In this document: positions 35,469-43,762 of the stretch, one piece after another
Position numbering within the stretch: the first letter of the stretch is position 1
How the letters are laid out: the number at the start of each line of letters is the position of its first letter
DNA from: Micavibrio_C sp965231165
GTDB taxonomy: Bacteria > Pseudomonadota > Alphaproteobacteria > Micavibrionales > Micavibrionaceae
Assembly (NCBI GenBank): GCA_965231165.1
Contig: OZ246421.1
Location: 310,001 to 374,000, forward strand
Direction: 5' to 3'
DNA: 64,000 bases
Notes under the pieces: generated by a model
What the model was told of the DNA's origin: nothing
Seen by the model: the letters and a program-made list of their open reading frames with translations, nothing else
Databases searched by the model: none
Position numbers and translations under genes: made by a program

Positions 35469-36722
35469 TTATTCCGAGAATTCCGCCATTTCCGGGACGC
35501 GGGAGAAGGCGATTTTGGTGCCGACATAGCCTGCGCTGGTCTGGGGCGATATGCCGAGCTTCAGGGTTTCGGCGCCATATTTTTCATTGAGCTTGTCCAT
35601 CGCTTTCGAGAGCGCTTCGTTGCGGCGGCTTTCCCTGGTTTCCACATTAAAAAAATCGAGCGTGATTTCATCCTGTTTGCGCAGGCCGTAAAGGGAAACG
35701 GATACCTTGCGGATTTTTAAGGGGCGGGTTTCCTCACGCATCATGTCCCACATTTCATCCAGCTGACGCAGGAAGGTAAAATTATCCTGCGCAGGGGTGA
35801 GACGCACTTCACCGCCCCAGTGCGGGCCATCGACGACACGCGCGGAAAGTTGGAAACGCGTGGCGAAAAATTCCTTGCGGCGCAGGCGCGTGGCGGCTTT
35901 GAGAGTCAGGCGGCGGGCGACCAGTCGCGCTTTGTCGGGATGGCGCAATTCCGGATCAAGAATGCGGCTGTGGCCGATGACGCTGGGGTTGGTTTCCAGA
36001 TCGGGAATGTCATAGCCGTGCAGATTGTACCAGAAACGCTCGCCGCCGACGCTGCCCCAGATCATGCGCGCATGCTTGGGCGAAATGTTCCAGAGATGTT
36101 CAACCGTTGTGATTCCAGCCTTTCTTAAGCGTGCTTCCATGCTGATATTGATACCGGGCAGGTCGGTGAGGTCGAGCCTGAATAATTTATCGCGGATATT
36201 TTCCTGATCGAGAATGATCAGACCGTTGGGTTTCTTCATGTCGGTGGCGACTTTGGCCAGATAGGAATTGGATGCCACGCCGATAGAACAATTGATGTAT
36301 TCCCCGGCATTCTTCCAGATACCCTCACGAATGCGAATGGCAACGGTGCTTGCAGCTTCGGGGGTGCGCTTGTTCGGGGGCAGGCGGCTCGACATTTCAT
36401 CGACCGACCAGATTTTGTTGAGCGGCGTGTGGCAGACAAACTCATCGACGATCTTGTGGTGATAGCGCACATAGTTGTCGTGCCGCGCCAGAACGCAACG
36501 CAGTTGCGGACACATCTTTTTGGCCTCGGCGATATTGGTGCCGGTTTTAATGCCGTAGGCTTTGGCTTCGTAGGAGGCGGCGATGGCGCAGGTGTAATCC
36601 GTCATCATCGGCACCACGGCGACGGGTTTGCCGCGCAGAGCGGGATGCATCTGCTGCTCGACGCTGGCGAAGTAGCTGTTCAGGTCGAGGAAGAGCCATG
36701 AATATTCTGTGGGGGTCTGCAT
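35469..36722 (-). CDS. Y-family DNA polymerase (DinB/UmuC type)
   Basis: 417 aa translesion polymerase. FLDLNSYFASVEQQMHP at the start holds the first metal Asp and the Tyr steric gate (D-L-N-S-Y-F, where most relatives have D-x-D), and WSVDEMSSRL holds the other two metal residues Asp and Glu. A helix-hairpin-helix appears in LTDLPGINISMEARLRKAGI, followed by a little-finger domain. The catalytic residues that ImuB lacks are kept, so it should be active. No lexA, imuA or dnaE2 partner lies nearby. Confidence 0.9.
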   Translation of the reverse strand: MQTPTEYSWLFLDLNSYFASVEQQMHPALRGKPVAVVPMMTDYTCAIAASYEAKAYGIKTGTNIAEAKKMCPQLRCVLARHDNYVRYHHKIVDEFVCHTPLNKIWSVDEMSSRLPPNKRTPEAASTVAIRIREGIWKNAGEYINCSIGVASNSYLAKVATDMKKPNGLIILDQENIRDKLFRLDLTDLPGINISMEARLRKAGITTVEHLWNISPKHARMIWGSVGGERFWYNLHGYDIPDLETNPSVIGHSRILDPELRHPDKARLVARRLTLKAATRLRRKEFFATRFQLSARVVDGPHWGGEVRLTPAQDNFTFLRQLDEMWDMMREETRPLKIRKVSVSLYGLRKQDEITLDFFNVETRESRRNEALSKAMDKLNEKYGAETLKLGISPQTSAGYVGTKIAFSRVPEMAEFSE

Positions 36723-36827
36723 AACCGGATCTGTTCGTTGAATGTTTTATTGTTATCCACAGTCAAGAACAAATCAAGAACAAAATTGCCATCACTCACA
36801 GGGTTTCGGGTGTGGTAAACAGGTCAG
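36723..36827. promoter_or_regulatory. Divergent promoter region, polymerase and rlmJ
   Basis: 105 nt between divergent genes with an exact DnaA box (TTATCCACA, 36753-36761) and a tandem 'aagaacaaa' repeat near 36765-36784. No clear LexA site is seen. Confidence 0.35.
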
Positions 36828-37649
36828 ATGAATTATCGCCATATCTATCACGCGGGCAACTTTGCCGATGTTTTCAAGCACATCATCCTGATGTTGCTGA
36901 TTGATTACCTGAAACAAAAGGACAAGCCGTTTTTCCTGCTGGATACGCATGCGGGGATCGGGCTTTACGATCTGAAGTCCGAGCAGGCCCAGAAAACAGG
37001 GGAGGCGCAGCAGGGAATTTACCGTCTGGATAAACTGCAAAATCCGCAGCCGGCGGTGCAGGCCTATCTCGCGCTGGTGAAGGAATATGACGGGCTTTAT
37101 CCGGGGTCGCCCAAGATCATGCAGCGTTTGATGCGCGCGGGCGACAGGATGGTGGCCAACGAACTGCACCCGGAAGACCGCCAGACTCTGGCATACCACA
37201 TCGGGCGTGACGAACAGGCGCGGGTCGAAGGGATGGACGGTTATCTGGCGATGAAGGCCTTGTTGCCGCCTGCGGAAAAGCGCGGGCTGGTGCTGGTCGA
37301 TCCACCGTTTGAAGTCACTGATGAGTTTACGCGGATGCTCAGGGGGCTGGAAAATGCCTATGAACGCTGGGCGACGGGCATGTATGCGTTCTGGTACCCG
37401 ATCAAGGATCGCGCAGATGTCAGGGATTATCACAAGGCGTTGCAGGCGACAGGAATAAGGAAAATTGTCGCTGCGGACTTTTACCTGCGTAAACCGCATG
37501 ACCCAGATGTTCTGAACGGATGCGGCCTGGTTCTGGTCAACCCGCCGTGGACGCTTGAGAAAGAATTGCATACAATCATGGCGGGGCTGGTGCCGCTGCT
37601 GGCGGAGAAGTCAGGCTCCTATCATTGGACGAAGCTTACGGGGGAATAG
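36828..37649 (+). CDS. rlmJ: 23S rRNA (adenine2030-N6)-methyltransferase RlmJ
   Basis: 273 aa. MNYRHIYHAGNFADVFKHI is the family's N terminus, DTHAGIGLYDL the SAM-binding motif, and LVLVDPPFE the catalytic DPPF of N6-adenine methyltransferases. It methylates A2030 of 23S rRNA in E. coli. Its stop lies 1 nt before the next start, so the two genes are co-transcribed. Confidence 0.93.
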   Translation: MNYRHIYHAGNFADVFKHIILMLLIDYLKQKDKPFFLLDTHAGIGLYDLKSEQAQKTGEAQQGIYRLDKLQNPQPAVQAYLALVKEYDGLYPGSPKIMQRLMRAGDRMVANELHPEDRQTLAYHIGRDEQARVEGMDGYLAMKALLPPAEKRGLVLVDPPFEVTDEFTRMLRGLENAYERWATGMYAFWYPIKDRADVRDYHKALQATGIRKIVAADFYLRKPHDPDVLNGCGLVLVNPPWTLEKELHTIMAGLVPLLAEKSGSYHWTKLTGE

Positions 37650-37650
37650 C

Positions 37651-38601
37651 ATGACAACACTGAGCGATAGCCGCTTTCATATGTGGCGCGCGGTATTTGC
37701 ACTGGCACATGCCGATGGGCACGTGACGGACGAAGAGCAGCGCTTCATGCAGATTTATCTGGCGCGTTTGTCGGCAACCCCGGAACAAAAACAGGTTTTG
37801 CAGGGAGACATCGAGCATCGCCATGATGTCGCGCCGCTATTTGCAAAAATTTCAATCGAAAAGGACGTGGAAGATTTTTTTAACTTCGCGCGCCTGCTGG
37901 TGTGGTGTGATGGCGATTTCGGCAAGCAGGAATCCCAGATCATGGAGGCGCTGCGTCAGCGTCAGGATACGCCGCTCGGTACAGAACGCCTGCTGATGAA
38001 GCTGCAGACGACAGGCCGGAAAAAATCGGAATGGCTGAAGAAAGTGCGCCGTTCTGTTGGCGGTCTGAATGATATTTTTGAATTGTTTTCGGGTATTGAC
38101 GAGGCAGGAACAGCTTCCGCCAAACAAGGCAAAGGCGTAAGCGAAGGCCGTTTTTATATGTGGCGCGCCGTGTTCGCCATGGCACATGCCGATGATGTGG
38201 TGACGTCAGAGGAAAGAAAATACCTGCAGGGCATACTGGCGACCGAGCCTTTCAGCGACGAGCAAAAGAAAATGCTCGAAAAGGATATGGATACGCCGCA
38301 GGACGTCGCCGCGATGTTCGTCAAGATCGACGACCAGAATGACCGCAGCCAGTTCTTCTATCATGCGCGTATGCTGGTCTGGAGCGACGGCGATTTCGGC
38401 GAGCAGGAACAGAAAATCATCATGCGCCTGAAACAGACGCATGTGAGGACGGTCGATTTTGACCAGATCATCAAGGACCTCGATCTGACGCTGGATGACG
38501 ACCAGAAAATGCGCATCGCTGAGGACCGTGACAGGGTTCTGGATGTCGATCAGCCGGAAGGGTTCTTCCGCAAAATGATGCGGCAGCTCACGGGCAATTA
38601 G
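37651..38601 (+). CDS. Protein with two tandem TerB-like domains
   Basis: 316 aa from the ATG at 37651, with a G-rich ribosome binding site in the last codons of rlmJ. Two halves repeat the same layout: SRFHMWRAVFALAHADGHVT ... LLVWCDGDFGKQESQIM, and GRFYMWRAVFAMAHADDVVT ... MLVWSDGDFGEQEQKII. Each resembles a TerB-like helical domain with two acidic Asp-Gly motifs that could bind a cation. A short basic tail follows. Known TerB relatives occur in stress and envelope systems, but none of those genes is here. The tandem duplication is old, as the halves share about half of their residues. Confidence 0.75.
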   Translation: MTTLSDSRFHMWRAVFALAHADGHVTDEEQRFMQIYLARLSATPEQKQVLQGDIEHRHDVAPLFAKISIEKDVEDFFNFARLLVWCDGDFGKQESQIMEALRQRQDTPLGTERLLMKLQTTGRKKSEWLKKVRRSVGGLNDIFELFSGIDEAGTASAKQGKGVSEGRFYMWRAVFAMAHADDVVTSEERKYLQGILATEPFSDEQKKMLEKDMDTPQDVAAMFVKIDDQNDRSQFFYHARMLVWSDGDFGEQEQKIIMRLKQTHVRTVDFDQIIKDLDLTLDDDQKMRIAEDRDRVLDVDQPEGFFRKMMRQLTGN

Positions 38602-38604
38602 GGG

Positions 38605-39198
38605 TCAGGGGAAAATCTTGATGCCGTCGGCTTCCAGAAAGTTGACGGCGCTGGCTGCCTGTAATGCCGGTTGCGGCGGATAGGCCTCCCCGTCGAATTT
38701 CAGCATCACGTTTTTAGCATCCCAGCCGGAACGTCCCGAGACATAGGCAGCGATATCACGCCAGCCATTGGATTTAGTATTCATCACCACGAGTGGCCCG
38801 CGCACGGGGGACACTTCAGAGAGATAGCTGAAGCCTTCATCATGCGCCTTGAAGATGAACATGGTGCAGCCAAATTCCATGCACCAGGACTGATGCGGGC
38901 TTTGCATCAGTATCAGTCCTTCGCGGCGCTTGTCGCCATCAAGGTCGATGCGGGTAAATTGATATTGCGAATTCGCGGGCGCGCCTTTGTCCTGCAGCCA
39001 GGTTGAAACCGTGTCCATGAACATCCCGTCATCAGGATCGTGCGCCGATCTTTCACCCGGCAGCGGCAAAAGGGGGCCACCTGCTGCCGGGGCAACAGCG
39101 GTTACTTGCAGCGCTGCTTCCTCATCAGAAGACGAGCCGCAGGCGGACAGGGTGAGGGCCGTAAACAGTCCCAGAAAAAGGCAAAGAATGGGTTTCAT
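38605..39198 (-). CDS. Lipoprotein of unknown function
   Basis: 197 aa. A lipoprotein signal ends in TLSAC (Cys20) and is followed by a small linker, then a compact domain with RIDLDGDKRREGLILMQSP, two Cys (WCMEFGC) that could form a disulphide, and a C-terminal strand-rich part. The pattern resembles proteins with an integrin-like or FG-GAP-like Asp loop (DLDGDKR), but only one such loop is seen. It converges on the TerB-like gene. Confidence 0.7.
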   Translation of the reverse strand: MKPILCLFLGLFTALTLSACGSSSDEEAALQVTAVAPAAGGPLLPLPGERSAHDPDDGMFMDTVSTWLQDKGAPANSQYQFTRIDLDGDKRREGLILMQSPHQSWCMEFGCTMFIFKAHDEGFSYLSEVSPVRGPLVVMNTKSNGWRDIAAYVSGRSGWDAKNVMLKFDGEAYPPQPALQAASAVNFLEADGIKIFP

Positions 39199-39298
39199 GG
39201 GGCTATATTCCCTTTGTCTGGCCTTTCAGGCAATCGGGAATGGCTGAAAAACAGGGTTTTCCCCTGCAAACGGTGAAAGAGGCGGGGATAAATCCGGA

Positions 39299-41440
39299 TT
39301 ATGCCGCCAGATAGCGTTCGAGCGTACGGCAGCTTTCGCGGAAAATGTTGTCCAGCAGGTCCAGCTCGGCCTCTTCGGCGGGCCTGTCCTTGGCGACACC
39401 CTGATTTAAAAGATGCTGCGTGAACAGGGATAATTTCTTCATGCCCAGGTTGCCGCTGGTGGACGTCATATTATGAAGTGTGCCGCGTACCATTTCGGTG
39501 TCTTCATGTTTTGAACGGATCAGCATCAGGCGGGCGGAGTTGTCATTGACGAAATCTTCGTAAACTTCCTGCAGGCGATCTGCGCCGATAAAGCTGATAA
39601 AGCTTTTTAATTCCGCTTCGGCCAGAAGCGGCACGTTGTCATAGGTGCTGCCGTCACGTTCAACGATGTCCCATCCATCCGTGCCGCCGGAAAGCCATTC
39701 CTCAACTTTGCTGGCGAGCTCGATGAACTCTACGGGCTTGGTCAGGAAATCATCCATGCCGGATTCAAAGCATTTGGCGATTTCTTCGGGCAGCGCATGT
39801 GCGGTCAGTGCGACGATGGGGAGATCGTCGTTATCCAGATTTAATTCTTCCCTGATCGCACGGGTGGCATCGTAACCGTTCATAACGGGCATTTGCAGGT
39901 CCATGAAGACCATATCAAAATGCTCGGTTTTCAGTTTCTCAACGGCTTGGGCGCCGTTTTCAGCGGTGGCGAATTGGTGCCCGAGTTTGGTCAGCATGCT
40001 GCCGACCAGTTCGCGGTTCATGGCTATATCTTCGACCACCAGAATAGTCTTTCCGCTTTCGTTCTTGGTGGTTTCGGGCAACTTGTGATGGCTGGTCAGG
40101 ACAGGTTTGGCGCTTGTCAGCGGAATGGTAATGCAGAATGCGGAGCCTTGTCCTTCTGCGCTTTTCAGGTGGATGCGACCGCCCATCATGCTGGTCAATT
40201 GCTGTGCAATCGACAGACCCAGCCCTGATCCGCCATGTTGACGTGTCAGGGATGCATCAGCTTGTTCAAAGGCATTGAATATAGATACTTGCTTATCAAG
40301 CGGAATGCCAATGCCGGTGTCTTCGACGTACAGGGCGATGACGAACTGGTCCTGTTCATGGCTGTTGACGACGACACGCAAGGCAACGTGGCCCTTGCTG
40401 GTGAATTTGATGGCATTACTGAGCAGGTTCATCAAGACCTGACGCAAGCGCAGTTCATCGCCTTCTACCCATTCAGGGCAGCGCGGATCGATCTCCGTGC
40501 GGAGTTCCAGTTGTTTGGCGGCGGCTTCCGGTGAAATCAGGGCACTGCAGCCCTCTATCAGCTTTGCCAGATTGAACGGGCTTATTTTCAGCGTTGTCTT
40601 GCCGACGTCCATTTTTGAAAAGTCGAGAATGTCACTGATGATGCCTGTCATCGTGCGTCCTGCAACTTTGATTTGTTCCAGGAAGTACAGTTGTTCGTCG
40701 TTGATGCTGGTGGAACGCAAAAGGTCGGTGAAGCCGATAATGCTGTTCATCGGTGTTCTGAGTTCATGGCTCATCCGGGCCATGAACACGGATTTGGCGT
40801 CGGCGGCGTCCTCCGCTTGCTGGCGCAGGTTGATCAGTTCCTTTGTCATGGTGCGGCGATTCAGGTCCTGGCTGAGCATATAGCCCAGCAGCAAGGCGCC
40901 GATCAGGTTGATGCTGATCAGGTAAAATCCCGCGTCGATAATCATTTTGCTGGCTATTTCTGCGGGCAGCATAAAGAACGCGCCCAGACAGATTGGCGAT
41001 ATGGCGATTCCGTACAGGACGATCCATCTGAAGGGTACAATGCCGTTGTTGCGGGTTTTGATATAATGCCCCAGCCAACCGCTGGCGATCATGGGAATGA
41101 GTATGGAGATAACACCCGTGAGGGCGCCTATGCCGCCGATGGAAAGGCGCATAAATATCGCTGTCACACCGGCAATGATAGCGCCTGCCGGGCCTGCAAA
41201 TATGCCCGCCATTGAAATGATGGGAACGCGGGCATCCATGATGACGCCTTCGGTGATGGTGATGGGCATAAGCATGCCAATACAGGCAAAGACGCCGCAA
41301 ACAAGCCCTGTAAGTGTTTGCCGGGAGGGTGAATCAGCATCCAGATTTGTCAGGTTCGACAAAAAAGTAAAGGTGATGAACAACAACGTCATGACCATCA
41401 AGTTGTCGGCGGCGGCGTTCAGATATTCGTAGTTAATCAT
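39299..41440 (-). CDS. Hybrid sensor histidine kinase with a LytS-type 5TM sensor, receiver and Hpt domains
   Basis: 713 aa. The N terminus (about 1-195) has several membrane helices of the 5TMR-LYT kind (motifs RVPIISMAGIFAGPAGAIIAG and GGIGALTGVISILIP). Then come HisKA with the phosphoacceptor in ARMSHELRTPMNSI (His225), the ATPase domain (Asn342, VEDTGIGIP 372-380, GGSGLGLS 403-410), a receiver with FMDLQMPVMNGY (Asp514) and conserved Lys568, and an Hpt domain (His656 in RGTLHNMTSTSGNLG). All phosphorelay sites are present. No response regulator gene is adjacent, so the output partner lies elsewhere. It is an inner-membrane protein. Confidence 0.93.
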   Translation of the reverse strand: MINYEYLNAAADNLMVMTLLFITFTFLSNLTNLDADSPSRQTLTGLVCGVFACIGMLMPITITEGVIMDARVPIISMAGIFAGPAGAIIAGVTAIFMRLSIGGIGALTGVISILIPMIASGWLGHYIKTRNNGIVPFRWIVLYGIAISPICLGAFFMLPAEIASKMIIDAGFYLISINLIGALLLGYMLSQDLNRRTMTKELINLRQQAEDAADAKSVFMARMSHELRTPMNSIIGFTDLLRSTSINDEQLYFLEQIKVAGRTMTGIISDILDFSKMDVGKTTLKISPFNLAKLIEGCSALISPEAAAKQLELRTEIDPRCPEWVEGDELRLRQVLMNLLSNAIKFTSKGHVALRVVVNSHEQDQFVIALYVEDTGIGIPLDKQVSIFNAFEQADASLTRQHGGSGLGLSIAQQLTSMMGGRIHLKSAEGQGSAFCITIPLTSAKPVLTSHHKLPETTKNESGKTILVVEDIAMNRELVGSMLTKLGHQFATAENGAQAVEKLKTEHFDMVFMDLQMPVMNGYDATRAIREELNLDNDDLPIVALTAHALPEEIAKCFESGMDDFLTKPVEFIELASKVEEWLSGGTDGWDIVERDGSTYDNVPLLAEAELKSFISFIGADRLQEVYEDFVNDNSARLMLIRSKHEDTEMVRGTLHNMTSTSGNLGMKKLSLFTQHLLNQGVAKDRPAEEAELDLLDNIFRESCRTLERYLAA

Positions 41441-41618
41441 GCAGGGATCTCTTGGCGTTGCTGAATGCTGGTGGGCGGGCGGATCGGCTTTTGATACTTA
41501 TTGATAAATTTCAACAGCACTATATTGTACCGGATGAAAGATAACGAAAAGTTATTTGATTTCAGGTGTATAGATACCCCTTGTCCCCGTTTTATGACTG
41601 AACAGGATTGTTCCCGAT

Positions 41619-42818
41619 ATGCGTAAAATATCCTTATTTTTCATCGCGTTGGCAGTTTCTTCACTGGCAGCACCCTCTTGTTTGGCCCAGACGCAGGATC
41701 AAGCTCATGCGCACGAGCCTGCCGCTCCGGTTGAAAAGGCGGCGGCACTTGCGGGAACCCCGGGATCTTTATGGCTGTCGATTGAGGACAATATGCGCAA
41801 TCTGACCGATGCCATGAAGGGCGAGGACATGTCGGAAGTGCCTGCTTTTGTTGCGGCCATGGCGCAGGCTGCCGATGCGCTGCGGGCCTCTAATATCCAC
41901 GAGCAGGTCAAGCCGCATGAGGAAGAGCATCTCCTTAAGTCCCTTGAAGAGTTGAAGCTGGCCATCGGCCATCTGGTTGATGTGACGGAGGCCACACAGG
42001 AAAAGGCCGAGATCGAGAAAGCGGTGGCCCAGTTATCAGGGGCGGTTACGCTGACAAGAATTGATGTGCCGCCGGGATTACTGGAGAAAATTTCCGGCTC
42101 TGCCGTGCGCGCCGAAATCATCAATACGCCCGCCATGCAGAAGGATAAACAGGAAACGGTGACGCTACGCCTCAAAAGCGCGATTAGCGGCAAGCCTCTA
42201 AAGTCTGAAGACCTTCAAGTGAATCACACGAAAATCGTTCATGTATTGATCGTCGATCCGCAACTGACCGATTATACGCACACCCATCCCGAAGAAATTG
42301 ACGTGCCGGGAGAATATACATTTACGATCACGCCGAAGACTGATTGTACATACCGCCTGTGGGCGGATGTGACGCCTGTGAAGGGACAACAGGAATTTGT
42401 CATGGCGGACATTCCGGGCAAGGATGGCTGTGGCAGCCTGCCGATTGATAAAACCGATGCAGCGTCTGTCACGGTGGATGGTTTTACCGTCGATCTGACC
42501 ATTCCCGAAGGTGGTTTAATGGTCGGTTCTGAAAGCACACTGGAGTTCAGCATCAAGAACGCAGAAGGCGAAGCGGTCACAACGCTGGAGCCGCTGATGG
42601 GCGCTTATGCGCATGTGGTCGGGTTCTATGATGATTACCGTACGCTGGCGCATTTACACCCGCTGGGGGCGGAGCCTAAAACGGATGAAGATCGTGGTGC
42701 GGCACCGCTGTCATTCCATTTCAAACCCGTGCGGGGCGGCTTCGTGAAATTGTTCGTGCAGGTTCAGATAGACGGGAAAGAAGTTATGTTCCCGCTGGCC
42801 GTCACGGTGCAGGAATAA
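41619..42818 (+). CDS. Secreted protein of unknown function, probably metal-associated
   Basis: 399 aa with a signal peptide (MRKISLFFIALAVSSLAA...). A helical region about 45-150 is followed by two immunoglobulin-like strand-rich domains, the first ending near LTDYTHTHPEE and the second containing YDDYRTLAHLHPLGAE. The recurring His pairs (HTH, HLH) suggest metal binding, as in FixH- or copper-associated periplasmic proteins; this is inference. It ends flush against the convergent cysteine synthase-like gene with no gap. Confidence 0.6.
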   Translation: MRKISLFFIALAVSSLAAPSCLAQTQDQAHAHEPAAPVEKAAALAGTPGSLWLSIEDNMRNLTDAMKGEDMSEVPAFVAAMAQAADALRASNIHEQVKPHEEEHLLKSLEELKLAIGHLVDVTEATQEKAEIEKAVAQLSGAVTLTRIDVPPGLLEKISGSAVRAEIINTPAMQKDKQETVTLRLKSAISGKPLKSEDLQVNHTKIVHVLIVDPQLTDYTHTHPEEIDVPGEYTFTITPKTDCTYRLWADVTPVKGQQEFVMADIPGKDGCGSLPIDKTDAASVTVDGFTVDLTIPEGGLMVGSESTLEFSIKNAEGEAVTTLEPLMGAYAHVVGFYDDYRTLAHLHPLGAEPKTDEDRGAAPLSFHFKPVRGGFVKLFVQVQIDGKEVMFPLAVTVQE

Positions 42819-43760
42819 TCAGTCGTTATAGAACATCGACAGATATTTCTCACCGCGGTCGCACAGAAAAGTCAGTACGGTTTTTATGTCCGGGTGCTGA
42901 CGACGGATTTCCTGCGCCGCCCAGTAATTGGCGCCCGCGCTGGGGCCGACAAACAGGCCGCGTTCTGATGCCAGTTTTTGCGCCACATCGACGGCCATCT
43001 CGCTCTTGACGCTGATGATGCCATCGACCAGATGGCGGTGGCGTTCATAGATGGTCGGTATGAAACCGTCTGAAATGCCCTCGATCTTGTGATCGCCGAT
43101 AATGCAGCATTCCAGCGTCCGGGATTCCGTTGGTTCCATCGCGAAAACTTTAAGATCGGGATTGTGCCATTGTTTTAAAGCCTGTGCGGTACCGATCAAA
43201 GTGCCGCCGGTGCCGACGCCCTGCACGATGGCATCGACTTTTAGCCCTTGCGGCAATTGCGCGATAATCTCGCGGCCCAGCCATTCGCGATTTTCCTCGA
43301 CGTTCCATTCATTATCGAATTGCTGCGGGCAGTAATGGCCGGGCAGTTTGCCAATGCGGATGGCTTCTTCACGCGCTTCGTTGACCTGAAAGTGACCGAC
43401 ATGGATAATTTCCGCGCCGTAGGCCTTTGATATTTTCACGCGTTCGCTGGTGTAGCCATCGGGCATGATGACTTTCATGCCGTAACCCTTGACGGCGGCG
43501 ATCATGCTGAGCGCGTTGCCGGTATTGCCGCTGGTGGATTCCACGATAGTGTAACCCGGTTTCAGCAAACCCTCTTCCTCGGCTTTCTCGATCATGAATT
43601 TGGCCATGCGGGCCTTGATCGAGCCGGACGGATTCATGAATTCGCACTTGGCGAGAATGCCCGGTTCCAGCTCGATCATCGGCGTGTTGCCGACGGTGTC
43701 GAGAACGTCACGGATCATGGCGGGGTTTGTGTCTTGTTGTTTCATGGCGTGTGCTGTCAT
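42819..43760 (-). CDS. Cysteine synthase / PLP-dependent beta-elimination family protein
   Basis: 313 aa from the ATG at 43760 (an ATG at 43745 is also possible). NPSGSIKARMAKFMIEKA holds the PLP lysine, ESTSGNTGNALSM the phosphate-cradling loop, and GVGTGGTLIGTAQAL the glycine-rich cofactor loop. The family makes cysteine from O-acetylserine and sulphide, but close relatives act on other substrates, so I keep the family call. It begins 3 nt from the stop of the fadE gene on the same strand, so the two are probably co-transcribed. Confidence 0.88.
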   Translation of the reverse strand: MTAHAMKQQDTNPAMIRDVLDTVGNTPMIELEPGILAKCEFMNPSGSIKARMAKFMIEKAEEEGLLKPGYTIVESTSGNTGNALSMIAAVKGYGMKVIMPDGYTSERVKISKAYGAEIIHVGHFQVNEAREEAIRIGKLPGHYCPQQFDNEWNVEENREWLGREIIAQLPQGLKVDAIVQGVGTGGTLIGTAQALKQWHNPDLKVFAMEPTESRTLECCIIGDHKIEGISDGFIPTIYERHRHLVDGIISVKSEMAVDVAQKLASERGLFVGPSAGANYWAAQEIRRQHPDIKTVLTFLCDRGEKYLSMFYND

Positions 43761-43762
43761 GG

